A program made the position numbers and the translations under genes. Shown here in pieces: positions 17,726 through 29,476 of a DNA stretch of 64,000 bases. The stretch comes from Colwellia sp. 12G3 (lineage in GTDB: Bacteria > Pseudomonadota > Gammaproteobacteria > Enterobacterales > Alteromonadaceae): the NCBI RefSeq assembly GCF_002836775.1, contig NZ_PJAQ01000009.1:117024-181023 (forward strand), written 5' to 3'. The first letter of the stretch is position 1, and each line of letters begins with the position of its first letter. The notes below the pieces were generated by a model. The model did not search any database and had not been told where the DNA came from. It worked only from the letters and a program-made list of their open reading frames with translations.

Positions 17726-18568
17726 ATGTCCCTATCAACCATTATCGTTGATGATGAACCGTTGGCTCGTAAGGGCTTAGCAATACGTTTACAGGCACAT
17801 GATGATATTAACGTTATTGAGCAGTGCTGTAACGGCAGAGAAGCATTAGAGGCGATACGAGCTTATCAAGTGGACCTTATGTTTCTTGATATTCAAATGC
17901 CAGGACTTAACGGCTTTCAAGTATTAGAAAGTATTATCGAACAAGGCTTAGCTATGCCAGTCGTGGTATTCGTTACCGCATTTGACCAATACGCTTTAAA
18001 AGCTTTTGAAGTACACGCGTTAGATTATTTATTAAAACCAGCGGATGAAGAACGATTATCGCAAACAATTGAAAAGATACAACACTACTTTAAAAGCAGT
18101 GCTGATAGCGCTCATAAATCGAAGCTCGTTCGTTTAGTGAGTGATGTTACGGGTAATGACTATCATAAAATTTTGTCGGAATTGGACAATGATCAAGAAT
18201 TAACGCTATCTAGCTATTCTGATGTATTGGCAATAAAGGATGCGGGGGAAGTTAATCGTGTACCGGTAAAAGATATTCTTTGGATTGATGCTGCGGGTGA
18301 TTATATGTGTGTTCACACCTTGTCTGATAAACCAAATAGCACCAATGAAAATACTTATATCTTAAGAAAAACGATGAAAGAGCTTGAGGTTTGTTTAGAC
18401 CCTAAACAGTTTATTCGCAATCATAGATCAACCATAGTAAATAAACACGTAATTGATAAATTCTGTAGCCAAGTAAACGGTGAGTACTTTTTAGTATTGA
18501 AAAATGGTAAAGAGTTAAAAGTGAGTCGCAGTTACAAAGATAAAGTAAAACAGGCCGTTAATAACTAA
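17726..18568 (+). CDS. LytTR-family response regulator
   Basis: A 280-residue regulator. The receiver domain (1-120) has the acidic pair DD at 9-10, phosphoacceptor D55 (LMFLDIQMPG), the switch Thr in VVFVTAFDQYALKAFE, and the Lys in YLLKPAD. A linker of about 60 residues leads to a LytTR DNA-binding domain (about 185-278): KDILWIDAAGDYMCVHT, then FIRNHRSTIVNKHVI and LKNGKELKVSRSYKD. It is the cognate partner of the upstream kinase. LytTR proteins bind pairs of short direct repeats; I could not identify such repeats securely nearby. A terminator follows. Confidence 0.93.
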   Translation: MSLSTIIVDDEPLARKGLAIRLQAHDDINVIEQCCNGREALEAIRAYQVDLMFLDIQMPGLNGFQVLESIIEQGLAMPVVVFVTAFDQYALKAFEVHALDYLLKPADEERLSQTIEKIQHYFKSSADSAHKSKLVRLVSDVTGNDYHKILSELDNDQELTLSSYSDVLAIKDAGEVNRVPVKDILWIDAAGDYMCVHTLSDKPNSTNENTYILRKTMKELEVCLDPKQFIRNHRSTIVNKHVIDKFCSQVNGEYFLVLKNGKELKVSRSYKDKVKQAVNN

Positions 18569-18620
18569 TTGCTTTTTAAGCGTTTATTAAGTGTAGTTAC
18601 AACCAGTAAACAGACATTCT

Positions 18621-18663
18621 AAAAAAGCGCCTTTCTCTATTGACTAGAGAAATCGCTTTTTTT
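18621..18663 (+). terminator. Rho-independent terminator after the two-component pair
   Basis: AAAAAAGCG...CGCTTTTTTT encloses an inner TTTCTCTA/TAGAGAAA stem, giving a long stem-loop ending in T7. It closes the kinase-regulator operon. Confidence 0.85.
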
Positions 18664-18865
18664 ATGTTATTCATTCGCTGATTATATTTTAACTTATTCA
18701 TTTTTAGTGTTAATTATTCAGTAATGACTGCCATTGCATAAGGTATACAAAACTATTCATTTATTTGCCAAAATATTGAATATATGGCCATTGTTTGCGT
18801 AAAAATCCAATTCTTCCATGATATACTCAAAACACTATTCTGTTTTATAAAAAAGTTAAGTCGTT

Positions 18866-21800
18866 ATGCTTCCCCATATTAGCCATAAAAATCATCTTCC
18901 GCCTTTATACACCGATTTTATTAGTTCATTAAAAGACAAAAACTTTACTGGTGATATTAATGCCAGTTACAGCGCGAGACTTGTCGTCGCAACCGACAAC
19001 AGCATTTATCAGCAGTTGCCGCAATTAGTTATTCACCCGCGTACTAAAGCCGATATAGCATTACTGGCAAAAACAGCGAGTAACGAGCAATATCAGAGTA
19101 TAAAGTTTAGCGCGCGTGGCGGTGGTACAGGTACTAACGGTCAAAGTTTAACCCCCGGTGTTGTCGTTGATTTATCTAAATACATGAATAAAGTGTTAGA
19201 GATCAATGTTGATGAAAAGTGGGTACGTGTCGAAGCTGGTGTGGTTAAAGACCAGTTGAATGATTACTTACGCCCCCATGGTTTTTTCTTCGCTCCTGAT
19301 TTATCTACCTCAAACCGAGCTACTGTTGGCGGTATGATCAATACTGATGCGTCTGGACAAGGCTCATTAGTGTATGGCAAAACATCTAACCATGTATTAG
19401 CCCTTGAATCAGTATTGGCAAATGGTGAGGTTTTTAAGACTGAACCTATGAATTTAGCACAAGCACAAAACTTAGCTGAATTAGCAAGTAGTCATGGTCA
19501 CACGTATGCACAAATTATGACGCAGGTACTTAGCTCATGCATTGAAAATCGTGAGTTGGTGTTAAAGACCTTCCCGCGATTAAATCGTTTTTTAACAGGT
19601 TACGATTTAGAGAATGTATTAAAAGCAAATGATGAAGGTGAAATCATCGGCGTTGATTTATCACGTTTGATCACTGGATCTGAAGGCTCATTAGCATTCG
19701 TCTGCGAAGCAAAGTTAAATATTAATCCTATTCGTGTGGCGAAAACACTCATTAATATCAAATACGATAGTTTTGATTCTGCACTTCGTCATTCTCCAGC
19801 ATTGGTTGAAGCTAAAGCAACATCGGTAGAAACGATTGATTCACGGGTACTAAACCTCGCTAAGCAAGACATTGTTTGGCATAGCGTCAGTGAGTTAATT
19901 ACTGACGTACCTGGTAAAGTTATGGATGGTATTAACGTTGTTGAATATAACGGCGATAGCATCGCCGGTTTAGCTGATCAGGTTGCCGTGCTTACCTCAG
20001 GCCTTGATGATTTGATTAGTCAAAATGGCACAGATAGCTCTTTATCAAATAGGGGCGTTATTGGTTACCAAGTGACGTCTGATCTTGCTAGCATTAACAA
20101 AATTTATGCGATGCGTAAAAAAGCGGTTGGTTTGTTAGGTAAAGCAGAGGGCAGTCAAAAACCGTTAGCCTTCGCCGAAGATACTGCTGTACCGCCCGAA
20201 AATCTTGCCGATTTCATTGGTGAATTTCGCGCGTTGCTTGATGGTTATCAATTAAATTATGGCATGTTTGGTCATGTCGATGCTGGCGTGTTACATGTGC
20301 GTCCTGCCCTTGATATGTGCGATCCGGAGCAAGAAAAATTATTACGCACTATCTCCGATGAAGTCGTTAAGTTAACCGCCAAATATGGTGGTCTTATGTG
20401 GGGCGAACATGGTCGAGGTTATCGGTCTGAATACGGCCCAGCATTTTTTGGTGAGCAATTATTTAATGAGCTGAGAAAAATAAAAGCGGTCTTTGATCCC
20501 CATAATAAAATGAATCCAGGAAAAATTTGTACGCCACTTGATTCTAACGAGCAATTAGTTAGCGTAGATGATACCAAACGTGGTTTCTTTGATAGACAAA
20601 TCCCAGTGACAGTTAAAGAGTCGTTTACCGCCGCATTAGATTGTAACGGTAATGGTTTATGTTTTAATTATGATGCTGACAGCCCAATGTGTCCATCGAG
20701 CAAAATTACCCGAGACCGACGTCATTCGCCTAAAGGTCGTGCTGGTTTAATGCGTGAATGGCTGCGCTTATTAGAAAAACAAGGTGTTGATATTCTAAAA
20801 CTAGAAGACAACATCAATACCTCAAAAAGTATTTGGTCAGTAAAAGAGATACTAACGAATGCTGTCGATAAATTACGACTTAATTTTATTAGTAAACCAC
20901 AACAAGATGAACAGGGTAATGGCGATTTCTCCCATGAAGTGATGGAAGCCATGCAGGGCTGTTTAGCGTGTAAAGCCTGTGCCAGTCAGTGTCCAATTAA
21001 AGTTGATGTGCCTGATTTTAGATCGCGCTTTATCAATATATATTACTCCCGTTATGCGAGACCATTAAAAGATCATCTTGTTGCTAACGTTGAAATATTA
21101 GCGCCACTGATGGCAAAAGCCCCTAAAATAGTTAATGCGGTACTCAATACTAAGCTATATGACAAGCTCTCAGCCAAAACGATTGGCTATGTTAATACAC
21201 CTTTGCTTTCTGTACCGACCTTGAAAAAGCAAGTGAAAAAAGCCGGATTTTCAGGCTTTGATTTAAGTAAATTACAGGGGTTAACCACAGAGCAGCGCAA
21301 AGGTTATGTACTGATAGTACAAGACCCGTTCACCTCGTTTTATGATGCCAATACAGTACAAAGTATGATGGACTTGATCAAAAAACTAGGGTTAGAGCCT
21401 ATTTTATTACCCTTTAAGCCCAATGGCAAAGCGCAACATGTTAAAGGTTTTTTAGCGCGTTTTGCTAAAACCGCAAAATCAAGTAGTGATTTCTTAAACC
21501 AACTTGCAGCGCTTGATATCCCTATGTTGGGGATGGATGCGTCAATGGTATTGTGTTATCGCGATGAATACGCGAAAACCTTAAAAGAAAAACGTGGTGA
21601 CTTTACCGTATTACTTGCTCACGAATGGTTGTTGACCTTTATCAAAAAAGATACTGTTTTTAAAGCTGGATTGTGCTCAACAGACGCCTCATCAGAGCAA
21701 TCAAAAGTGCTTTCTACAGGCATTTCTAAAGGTAAAGCCTTCAAGCTTTTCTCACATTGCACTGAGAAAACAGCACTAGTGAACAGTGAGAACGAATGGC

Positions 21801-22060
21801 AAACAATCTTTGAACACTTTGGTTTAGCATTAGAAAAAGTCAGTGTCGGTTGTTGTGGCATGGCAGGCACTTACGGCCATGAAAAAGCTAACCTAGACAA
21901 CTCCAAAGGTTTATTTGAATTAAGCTGGCAGCCTAAGGTAGAAGCGTTAGACAGTGAACAAATTTTAGCCACTGGTTTTTCTTGTCGTTCGCAGGTTAAA
22001 CGTTTCAGTGACTTAAAAGCTAGACATCCTGTTGCAGCTATACTTGCGGCTATGCAATAA
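18866..22060 (+). CDS. ydiJ: FAD/4Fe-4S oxidoreductase YdiJ (D-2-hydroxyacid dehydrogenase type)
   Basis: A 1064-residue fusion flavoprotein close to E. coli YdiJ (1018). Residues about 45-280 are a PCMH-type FAD-binding domain (SARGGGTGTNGQSLTPG, TVGGMINTDASGQGSLVYGKT), followed by the FAD-linked oxidase C-terminal domain ending near KMNPGKICTP. The iron-sulfur part has CLACKACASQCP (C699, C702, C705, C709). The end holds a heterodisulfide-reductase-like cysteine domain with CCGMAG. The family oxidises D-2-hydroxy acids such as D-lactate or D-2-hydroxyglutarate and passes electrons to the respiratory chain; the exact substrate here is not provable from sequence. It is monocistronic as far as visible. 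Confidence 0.9.
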   Translation: MLPHISHKNHLPPLYTDFISSLKDKNFTGDINASYSARLVVATDNSIYQQLPQLVIHPRTKADIALLAKTASNEQYQSIKFSARGGGTGTNGQSLTPGVVVDLSKYMNKVLEINVDEKWVRVEAGVVKDQLNDYLRPHGFFFAPDLSTSNRATVGGMINTDASGQGSLVYGKTSNHVLALESVLANGEVFKTEPMNLAQAQNLAELASSHGHTYAQIMTQVLSSCIENRELVLKTFPRLNRFLTGYDLENVLKANDEGEIIGVDLSRLITGSEGSLAFVCEAKLNINPIRVAKTLINIKYDSFDSALRHSPALVEAKATSVETIDSRVLNLAKQDIVWHSVSELITDVPGKVMDGINVVEYNGDSIAGLADQVAVLTSGLDDLISQNGTDSSLSNRGVIGYQVTSDLASINKIYAMRKKAVGLLGKAEGSQKPLAFAEDTAVPPENLADFIGEFRALLDGYQLNYGMFGHVDAGVLHVRPALDMCDPEQEKLLRTISDEVVKLTAKYGGLMWGEHGRGYRSEYGPAFFGEQLFNELRKIKAVFDPHNKMNPGKICTPLDSNEQLVSVDDTKRGFFDRQIPVTVKESFTAALDCNGNGLCFNYDADSPMCPSSKITRDRRHSPKGRAGLMREWLRLLEKQGVDILKLEDNINTSKSIWSVKEILTNAVDKLRLNFISKPQQDEQGNGDFSHEVMEAMQGCLACKACASQCPIKVDVPDFRSRFINIYYSRYARPLKDHLVANVEILAPLMAKAPKIVNAVLNTKLYDKLSAKTIGYVNTPLLSVPTLKKQVKKAGFSGFDLSKLQGLTTEQRKGYVLIVQDPFTSFYDANTVQSMMDLIKKLGLEPILLPFKPNGKAQHVKGFLARFAKTAKSSSDFLNQLAALDIPMLGMDASMVLCYRDEYAKTLKEKRGDFTVLLAHEWLLTFIKKDTVFKAGLCSTDASSEQSKVLSTGISKGKAFKLFSHCTEKTALVNSENEWQTIFEHFGLALEKVSVGCCGMAGTYGHEKANLDNSKGLFELSWQPKVEALDSEQILATGFSCRSQVKRFSDLKARHPVAAILAAMQ

Positions 22061-23428
<1,368 letters not shown>

Positions 23429-23439
23429 GAAAACTCATA

Positions 23440-25863
23440 ATGAAATTTAGTGAATCTTGGTTACGTGAGTGGGTTAATCCTACACTTTCTTCTGATGAAT
23501 TAGCGCATCAAATAACAATGGCTGGCCTAGAGGTTGATGGAGTTGAACCGGTAGCTGGCGAGTTTAGCGGTGTTGTTATTGGTGAAGTGGTTGAATGTGG
23601 CCCTCACCCTGATGCTGATAAATTACAAGTAACAAAAATTAGTTTAGGCGATTACAGTTCAGCTACCGTTGAAAAAGGCGAATTAGTTACTATCGTTTGT
23701 GGTGCAAAAAACTGCCGTTTAGGTTTAAAAGTAGCGGTTGCAACCGTGGGCGCGGTTCTACCGGGCGATTTTAAAATTAAAAAAGCAAAATTACGTGGTG
23801 TACCTTCTTTTGGTATGTTGTGTAGTGAATCTGAAATTGGTTTAGCCGATGACTCAGATGGCATTATGGAATTAGCCAATGATGCCCCATTAGGGCAATG
23901 TGTCCGTGAATATTTAGATTTAAACGACGTGACTATTGATGTTGATTTAACGGCTAACCGTGGTGATTGTTTAGGTCTTAAAGGTTTAGCACGCGAAGTC
24001 GGTGTGTTGAACTCATTAGAAGTTACTGAACCAACCATTACTGCTGTAGTGCCAACGATTGATGATGCGCTTGCTATCAATATTGACGCGGTTGAGGCAT
24101 GTCCTCGTTATTTAGGTCGTGTTATTAAGGGTATTAACCCTAATGCAACGACACCACTTTGGATGGTAGAAAAGCTTCGTCGTTGTGGCACTCGTTCAAT
24201 AGACCCTGTTGTTGATGTAACAAACTACATTTTGCTTGAATTGGGTCATCCAATGCATGCTTTCGATTTAGCAAAGTTAGACGGTAGCATTAACGTACGT
24301 TTCGCTAACAAAGACGAAAAGTTAACATTATTAGATGAAAACGAAGTTACGTTAAAAGAAGGCACTTTAGTTATTGCTGATGAGTCAAAAGCATTAGCAA
24401 TGGCCGGAATTTTTGGTGGTCTTGAGTCAGGTGTTACCAATAGCACCACAGATATCTTTTTAGAAAGTGCATTTTTTGCGCCGTTAGCGATTTTAGGTAA
24501 AGCACGTCAATACGGCTTGCATACCGACTCTTCACATCGTTATGAACGTGGTATAGACCCAACGTTACAGCATGATGCAATAGAACGAGCGACTGAACTG
24601 TTACTTACAATTGTTGGTGGTCAAGCAGGACCTGTTGTTGAAGCTAAATCTGATGCTAACATTCCGCAAACAAAAGACGTGAGCTTACGTCGTAAAATGT
24701 TAGATAGTCGTATTGGTCATCATATTGAAGATGCACAAGTAAGCGAAATACTTACTCGCCTTGGTTTTACTGTGAGTACAACAGGTGATGGCGAAGATAA
24801 AGTATGGCAAGTAGTGGTAGCCGCTTACCGTTTTGATATTAAAATCGAAGTCGATTTAATTGAAGAAGTGGCGCGTATTTATGGCTATAACAACATTCCA
24901 AATATTTCGCCAAAAGCAACGTTGAAAATGTGTGAGAAAAAAGAAGCTAAACTTTCTTTATCAAACCTAAAACAAGTTTTAGTGAATCGTGATTATCAAG
25001 AAGCGATCACTTATAGTTTTGTTGATCCCAAAGTTCAAGCCTTATTACACCCAGGTCAAGAGGTGATGACGTTACCACACCCAATTTCTTCTGAAATGTC
25101 GGTAATGCGCTTAAGTTTATGGACAGGCTTGTTACAGTCTATGGTTTATAATCAAAACCGTCAGCAAGGCCGAGTACGTTTATTTGAAACCGGTTTACGT
25201 TTTGTTCCTGATGAGAATAGTGAAAACGGTGTTCGTCAACAAAATATGATAGCGGGTGTTATTAGTGGTCAGCGGGTTGATGAACATTGGAGCATGGAAA
25301 AAGCGGCAACCGACTTTTATGACATTAAAGGTGATGTTGAAGCGTTATTAGCATTGACTTGTGATGCTAATGGTTATGAGTTTTCAAAAGCTGAGATTGA
25401 TGCGTTACATCCAGGTCAAACGGCTAAAATCACTAAAAATGGTGTTTTTGTCGGTTGTGTTGGAACCTTACACCCTGAATTAGAAAGAAAATTAGGCTTA
25501 AATGGACGAACATTAATTTTCGAGCTGTTATTGTCTGAAGTATTGATACAGAAAATCCCTGAAGCCACCGATATATCTCGCTTTCCTGCCAACCGTCGTG
25601 ACTTAGCTATAGTAGTTAAAGAGGACATTGATGCAAAAAAAGTGTTACAACTTATTGAAAAGGTTGGCGGAAATTATTTAATTGATCTAAACTTATTCGA
25701 TGTATACCAAGGTCAAGGGATTGAAGACGGTTATAAGAGTCTTGCTGTCGCCTTAGTATTACAAGATACAAAGAAAACTCTTGAAGAAAAAGACATTACT
25801 GATGTCATCGATAGAGTTGTTGAAACGTTACAAACAGAGTTAAATGCATCACTGAGGGACTAA
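23440..25863 (+). CDS. pheT: Phenylalanyl-tRNA synthetase beta subunit
   Basis: An 807-residue beta subunit (795 in E. coli). Domains in order: N-terminal OB/EMAP-like tRNA-binding domain (about 40-155, with [17 protein letters not shown]), B3/B4 editing domain that removes misacylated Tyr (about 205-375, with [18 protein letters not shown]), B5 (about 405-480), the inactive synthetase-like fold, and a C-terminal anticodon-binding FDX-ACB domain (about 710-805, with [14 protein letters not shown]). AGGAAA lies in front of the start. It is followed three bases later by ihfA, the conserved gamma-proteobacterial arrangement. Confidence 0.98.
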   Translation: MKFSESWLREWVNPTLSSDELAHQITMAGLEVDGVEPVAGEFSGVVIGEVVECGPHPDADKLQVTKISLGDYSSATVEKGELVTIVCGAKNCRLGLKVAVATVGAVLPGDFKIKKAKLRGVPSFGMLCSESEIGLADDSDGIMELANDAPLGQCVREYLDLNDVTIDVDLTANRGDCLGLKGLAREVGVLNSLEVTEPTITAVVPTIDDALAINIDAVEACPRYLGRVIKGINPNATTPLWMVEKLRRCGTRSIDPVVDVTNYILLELGHPMHAFDLAKLDGSINVRFANKDEKLTLLDENEVTLKEGTLVIADESKALAMAGIFGGLESGVTNSTTDIFLESAFFAPLAILGKARQYGLHTDSSHRYERGIDPTLQHDAIERATELLLTIVGGQAGPVVEAKSDANIPQTKDVSLRRKMLDSRIGHHIEDAQVSEILTRLGFTVSTTGDGEDKVWQVVVAAYRFDIKIEVDLIEEVARIYGYNNIPNISPKATLKMCEKKEAKLSLSNLKQVLVNRDYQEAITYSFVDPKVQALLHPGQEVMTLPHPISSEMSVMRLSLWTGLLQSMVYNQNRQQGRVRLFETGLRFVPDENSENGVRQQNMIAGVISGQRVDEHWSMEKAATDFYDIKGDVEALLALTCDANGYEFSKAEIDALHPGQTAKITKNGVFVGCVGTLHPELERKLGLNGRTLIFELLLSEVLIQKIPEATDISRFPANRRDLAIVVKEDIDAKKVLQLIEKVGGNYLIDLNLFDVYQGQGIEDGYKSLAVALVLQDTKKTLEEKDITDVIDRVVETLQTELNASLRD

Positions 25864-25866
25864 GCA

Positions 25867-26160
25867 ATGGCGCTTACCAAAGCAGAAGTAGCAGAACATT
25901 TATTTGAAAAAGTTGGGCTGAGCAAGCGCGACGCAAAGGATATGGTTGAAATCTTTTTTGAAGAGATTCGCGAGACCCTAGAGAGCGGCGATCAAGTCAA
26001 GCTTTCAGGTTTTGGTAACTTCGACCTGCGTCTAAAAAGCGAACGTCCTGGCCGCAACCCTAAAACAGGTGAAGATATTCCAATTTCTGCCCGTAAGGTT
26101 GTTACCTTTAGACCTGGCCAGAAACTGAAAAGCCGTGTTGAAGATGGAAATAGCGACTAA
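25867..26160 (+). CDS. ihfA: Integration host factor alpha subunit
   Basis: A 97-residue DNA-bending protein (99 in E. coli) forming a heterodimer with IhfB and acting in recombination, replication and transcription. [20 protein letters not shown], the beta-arm sequence [20 protein letters not shown] with the intercalating proline, and [12 protein letters not shown] are diagnostic. The spacing of 3 bp after pheT implies translational coupling. The terminator shared with the convergent Bat operon lies about 105 bp downstream. Confidence 0.98.
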   Translation: MALTKAEVAEHLFEKVGLSKRDAKDMVEIFFEEIRETLESGDQVKLSGFGNFDLRLKSERPGRNPKTGEDIPISARKVVTFRPGQKLKSRVEDGNSD

Positions 26161-26264
26161 TTATAGCGAATGTTAAATTCTCTATAAATAACTGAGCAAG
26201 TTTATTGTTCAGTTATCGTTCTTTATTCGGTACGTAATTCAGAACCTGTTGAACCAACAATAAT

Positions 26265-26299
26265 AAAACCCGCATTAGTGAAAGCTAATGCGGGTTTTT
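26265..26299. terminator. Bidirectional terminator between ihfA and the Bat operon
   Basis: AAAACCCGCATTAG (26265-26278) pairs with CTAATGCGGGTTTT (26285-26298), with T and A tracts on the two sides. It suits termination of both converging transcripts. Confidence 0.9.
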
Positions 26300-26329
26300 G
26301 TTTGTTAAAAAGCAGTGAATAATGAACAA

Positions 26330-26356
26330 TATTTATTTATTTATTTATTTATTAAT
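26330..26356. repeat. TTTA tetranucleotide microsatellite
   Basis: About six TTTA units just beyond the 3' end of the batD-like gene, between it and the shared terminator. Non-coding. Confidence 0.8.
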
Positions 26357-26365
26357 TATTTGCCG

Positions 26366-27718
26366 TCATTCACTATTAAGCTTAATACGCTCGTTAGGGA
26401 TGAAATTATCACTTTTGACTGTGCCCTTAGTGCTAACATCTATTTTCTTGATTAATGACTTAGCTTCGTTAATAGAAAGACTTACCGTGCCATTTTCTAC
26501 ATTGTTCTCGTTGAAAGCTAATTTATTTAACTTATCGAAAAGCGGACAGTTTTTTTGGTGTGTCTGCTTATTTGAAAATAATGCATATTGATACAAGTAT
26601 TGTGTCGCAGCGAGGTAATTATGGTTAGTAATACAGGTTAAAAAATGGCTACGTAGTAATCTTTGTTCGCGCTTAGTGAGTTTATTAAATAAAGCAGATA
26701 AATAATGACGTTTTATAAATCCTACATAGGTAAGTGCTAGTAACAATATAACGATAACAAAGGCTATTATTGTTTCAACAGTGAAGTTAAGCCCTTTTAA
26801 GCGATTAGCAGGGTTAACTTGGCTTAATCCTTCACCACTAACACGCCATGAAGATGCTGGGATGAGCAAACGTTCAAGTGTGCTTGACTGGCTATTCCAC
26901 CAGTAAATAACTTGTTCAGCAATTACATAATGTCCTGGCTCTTCAAAAATATAAGTATAAGACTCAACGCGTGTACCTAATAACGAACCTCGGTTCGATT
27001 TATCAAAAACTTGTGCTGTTTTGTGATAAATACTTACCCCATCTACCTCTGTTTTACCCTGGGTAGCTTCATTATTAACGACTAAGTTTATTGGCTTTAT
27101 CATCATTGCCGGTATATCACTGGCGGTTATTGTTATCGTTTGCGTGATAGCGTCACCAACAGCATAGTCTTTTTCCTCATCGAACAGCCCATCAATACTA
27201 AGGGTTACCTGAGGGGATACGATGAAATCTTTAATTCCTGCGAGTGCTTGAGGTAATTCGACAGTAAAGCTACTTGCTTGCGTACTGAACTCGCCGCTAA
27301 CGATGCCATCGCTTTCTGTATTAACAGATACTTTGACTGTGATTGGCGGAACTTGATAATCGCCTGATTTGGTAGGATACAAGGTGATTTCATGAGTTTG
27401 TATCGCCCACGTTTGACCCTTGATACGTTTGCTGCCATTTATGGTGATGGTATTGTTAGCCTGCATGACGACATTTGTCAGCGTGAAATGCTCAACTTGG
27501 CTACCTGTGGCAAACCATCTATCTGTTGATATCTCAATAGCGAGTACAAGTGCTTGTCCAACAATATGTTGTGGCTTTTGGTTGACCTTTAAGCTAATCG
27601 CTAACTTACCTTGAGTTACTAAATCGTCTATGTTTTTTGCTGCAATCGCGGTGGGTATTGCCGTTAGTTGACAAATAAGCAGCAAGAAAGTGAGTAGGGC
27701 AATAAATTTGTTATTCAT
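26366..27718 (-). CDS. BatD-like membrane protein (oxygen tolerance family)
   Basis: A 450-residue protein with a signal peptide (1-27, FIALLTFLLLICQLTAIPTA), a large periplasmic beta-sandwich region (about 30-310, with VNQKPQHIVGQALVLAIEIS and YPTKSGDYQVPPITVKV), one membrane span (about 316-338, VETIIAFVIVILLLALTYVGF) and a cytoplasmic tail. The architecture and position as last gene of a MoxR-DUF58-VWA-VWA-TPR cluster fit BatD, a component of the Bacteroides aerotolerance system, whose biochemical role is not settled. It overlaps the upstream TPR gene by 8 bp. The bidirectional terminator lies 70 bp downstream. Confidence 0.85.
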   Translation of the reverse strand: MNNKFIALLTFLLLICQLTAIPTAIAAKNIDDLVTQGKLAISLKVNQKPQHIVGQALVLAIEISTDRWFATGSQVEHFTLTNVVMQANNTITINGSKRIKGQTWAIQTHEITLYPTKSGDYQVPPITVKVSVNTESDGIVSGEFSTQASSFTVELPQALAGIKDFIVSPQVTLSIDGLFDEEKDYAVGDAITQTITITASDIPAMMIKPINLVVNNEATQGKTEVDGVSIYHKTAQVFDKSNRGSLLGTRVESYTYIFEEPGHYVIAEQVIYWWNSQSSTLERLLIPASSWRVSGEGLSQVNPANRLKGLNFTVETIIAFVIVILLLALTYVGFIKRHYLSALFNKLTKREQRLLRSHFLTCITNHNYLAATQYLYQYALFSNKQTHQKNCPLFDKLNKLAFNENNVENGTVSLSINEAKSLIKKIDVSTKGTVKSDNFIPNERIKLNSE

Positions 27719-28511
27719 TATCAGCTCCTTTGTTATCTATGACGATGTCATTCTTATCGCTATTTATTTTTTGATTATCTTTGTTAGTCTTAATCATTTG
27801 CTGCATATAAAATTTTTGCGATAAGAAATTAGCAGGATTCTTTTGTACTTGCCTTAACCACATCTCATTTAAATCGGGATCGAGCAGTAGTTGTTCAGCA
27901 CTAAGCTGTTCTATTTCTTGCTCTATCGGCACTTCTTCGCGTTCTGCACCATCGCCTGTTTGTGGTTCATCCCCAAGCTCTTTTATCGATTCCCCATCCT
28001 CAGCTTTTTGACTGGCCGATAAACGGTTCACTTCATCAATAATTGCCTGAACAATTTTAATATTTGTTTGAGCGGCAAGGTTTTGTGGGGCAATAGTTAA
28101 TATTTGTTGATATAAGTTACGGGCATTGATGTATTCACGACCATGAGCAAAAGCATTAGCCTTGGCTATTTGACTATCAATATCGTTAAATTGACCATAA
28201 AGAGTGACTGCATTTTTATACTTTTCTGCGCCATAACTGCTATAACCTTGCCATTGAGTACTCTTAAAGGTATTGCTTGCCTCTTGATAATGTCCCAAAT
28301 TAAACAGTACTTGCCCTTGTTGATCACGGGTAAGCCACAAATCTGCGAACTGCTGTGGTTTAATATAGGCAAAGAGACAACTGGCTATGATGAAGGTACA
28401 AATTAACCACTTTTTTTTAAGGTAGCGCTTATTTAGGTATTGGTGTTGTTTGCTTGTGGTAGAAAAATTGAACCAATGAGTTGAACTTGATTTTACCATT
28501 GCAGCGTCCAC
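27711..28511 (-). CDS. TPR-repeat membrane protein (BatC/BatE-like)
   Basis: A 266-residue protein with one N-terminal membrane span (about 33-50, KWLICTFIIASCLFAYI), then TPR-like helices: DQQGQVLFNLGHYQEASNTF, then EKYKNAVTLYGQFNDIDSQI and NLYQQILTIAPQNLAAQTN. A long acidic, low-complexity segment (about 165-205) and the conserved-type WLRQVQKNPANFLSQKF follow. In Bat clusters such TPR proteins sit between the VWA proteins and BatD and probably act as periplasmic scaffolds. It overlaps the VWA gene by 19 bp, showing tight translational coupling. Confidence 0.85.
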   Translation of the reverse strand: MDAAMVKSSSTHWFNFSTTSKQHQYLNKRYLKKKWLICTFIIASCLFAYIKPQQFADLWLTRDQQGQVLFNLGHYQEASNTFKSTQWQGYSSYGAEKYKNAVTLYGQFNDIDSQIAKANAFAHGREYINARNLYQQILTIAPQNLAAQTNIKIVQAIIDEVNRLSASQKAEDGESIKELGDEPQTGDGAEREEVPIEQEIEQLSAEQLLLDPDLNEMWLRQVQKNPANFLSQKFYMQQMIKTNKDNQKINSDKNDIVIDNKGADNE

Positions 28512-29476
28512 CCTTTTCTAAACCAGAGCAAAAAAATACCCGCAACGACAAACAGCAGAGGGTAACCAGCGTCATGCCATGGCGTACTATTATCATCAAG
28601 GATAACAAGATTGTGCTTAATGTAGTGATTAACGCGTTCAACATCACTATTGTCATTGCTCATCAAAATCAAGCGACCATGACTCTCATTACTTAATGAT
28701 TTAAGCTGCTCAAGTTGTAATGGAATGATATCAGTGGTTAATGGTTCAGACTCTTCTTCTAATGACTTACCAATGCCCCAGATAAGAAGTTGCGCTGATT
28801 GTTTGCCAAAATAATCTTTAAAAGCACTTATTGTATTACTGGTTGCGCCATCACCGACTAATAGCACAGTGCCCGGTACAGTCGTTGTAGCCAGAAAATT
28901 ATCAACTAAAGGTAGGATGGTTTCAGGTAACTTACCTGAAACAGGCATGATTTTTTCATTCAATGCATCGAGAAAGTGTCGAATCATCTCTCTGTCATTA
29001 GTAATCGGCATGACCACATGAGCACTACCAGCAAAAGCGACGAGCGCTGTTTTACTATCACCTCTGAGTGCAAGTAATTCGATGATTTTTTGTTTTGCGC
29101 GCAGTAATCGTGAAGGCTGGACGTCACCTTGCTCCATGGTTTGTGACACATCAAGTGCAATGATAAGTGCTGCATTATTCTCACTAAAAGGTGAGGCTTG
29201 CTGCTGCCAAGTAGGTCCCATGAGTACAATACAAAGTGGGATAGACAATATTATTGACATCTTTTTTGGGGACAACCAGTTGTTATTATTACCGCTCACC
29301 GTGAGGTGTGATAATACTTGTGCAGACATTAACGACCGCCATTGCGCTAAACTATCATCGCGCAATGAAAATGAGCGAATGATGTAAACAATAATGATGA
29401 ATGCCAGCAACCAATAAGGGCGTAGAAAATGAAAGTGTTGCATGCTACTAAAAAATAGCGAGATATCATCACTCAT
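28493..29476 (-). CDS. BatB-like von Willebrand factor A membrane protein
   Basis: A 327-residue protein with two N-terminal membrane segments (about 20-35 and 70-90), a VWA domain (about 95-270) and a C-terminal membrane span (about 304-322, YPLLFVVAGIFLLWFRKGW). The MIDAS metal-binding motif is ALDVSQTMEQ, a DxSxT variant of DxSxS, with DGATS later. VWA domains bind metal-dependently to partner proteins, usually together with MoxR ATPases. It overlaps batA by 8 bp. Calling it BatB is by order in the operon. Confidence 0.88.
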   Translation of the reverse strand: MSDDISLFFSSMQHFHFLRPYWLLAFIIIVYIIRSFSLRDDSLAQWRSLMSAQVLSHLTVSGNNNNWLSPKKMSIILSIPLCIVLMGPTWQQQASPFSENNAALIIALDVSQTMEQGDVQPSRLLRAKQKIIELLALRGDSKTALVAFAGSAHVVMPITNDREMIRHFLDALNEKIMPVSGKLPETILPLVDNFLATTTVPGTVLLVGDGATSNTISAFKDYFGKQSAQLLIWGIGKSLEEESEPLTTDIIPLQLEQLKSLSNESHGRLILMSNDNSDVERVNHYIKHNLVILDDNSTPWHDAGYPLLFVVAGIFLLWFRKGWTLQW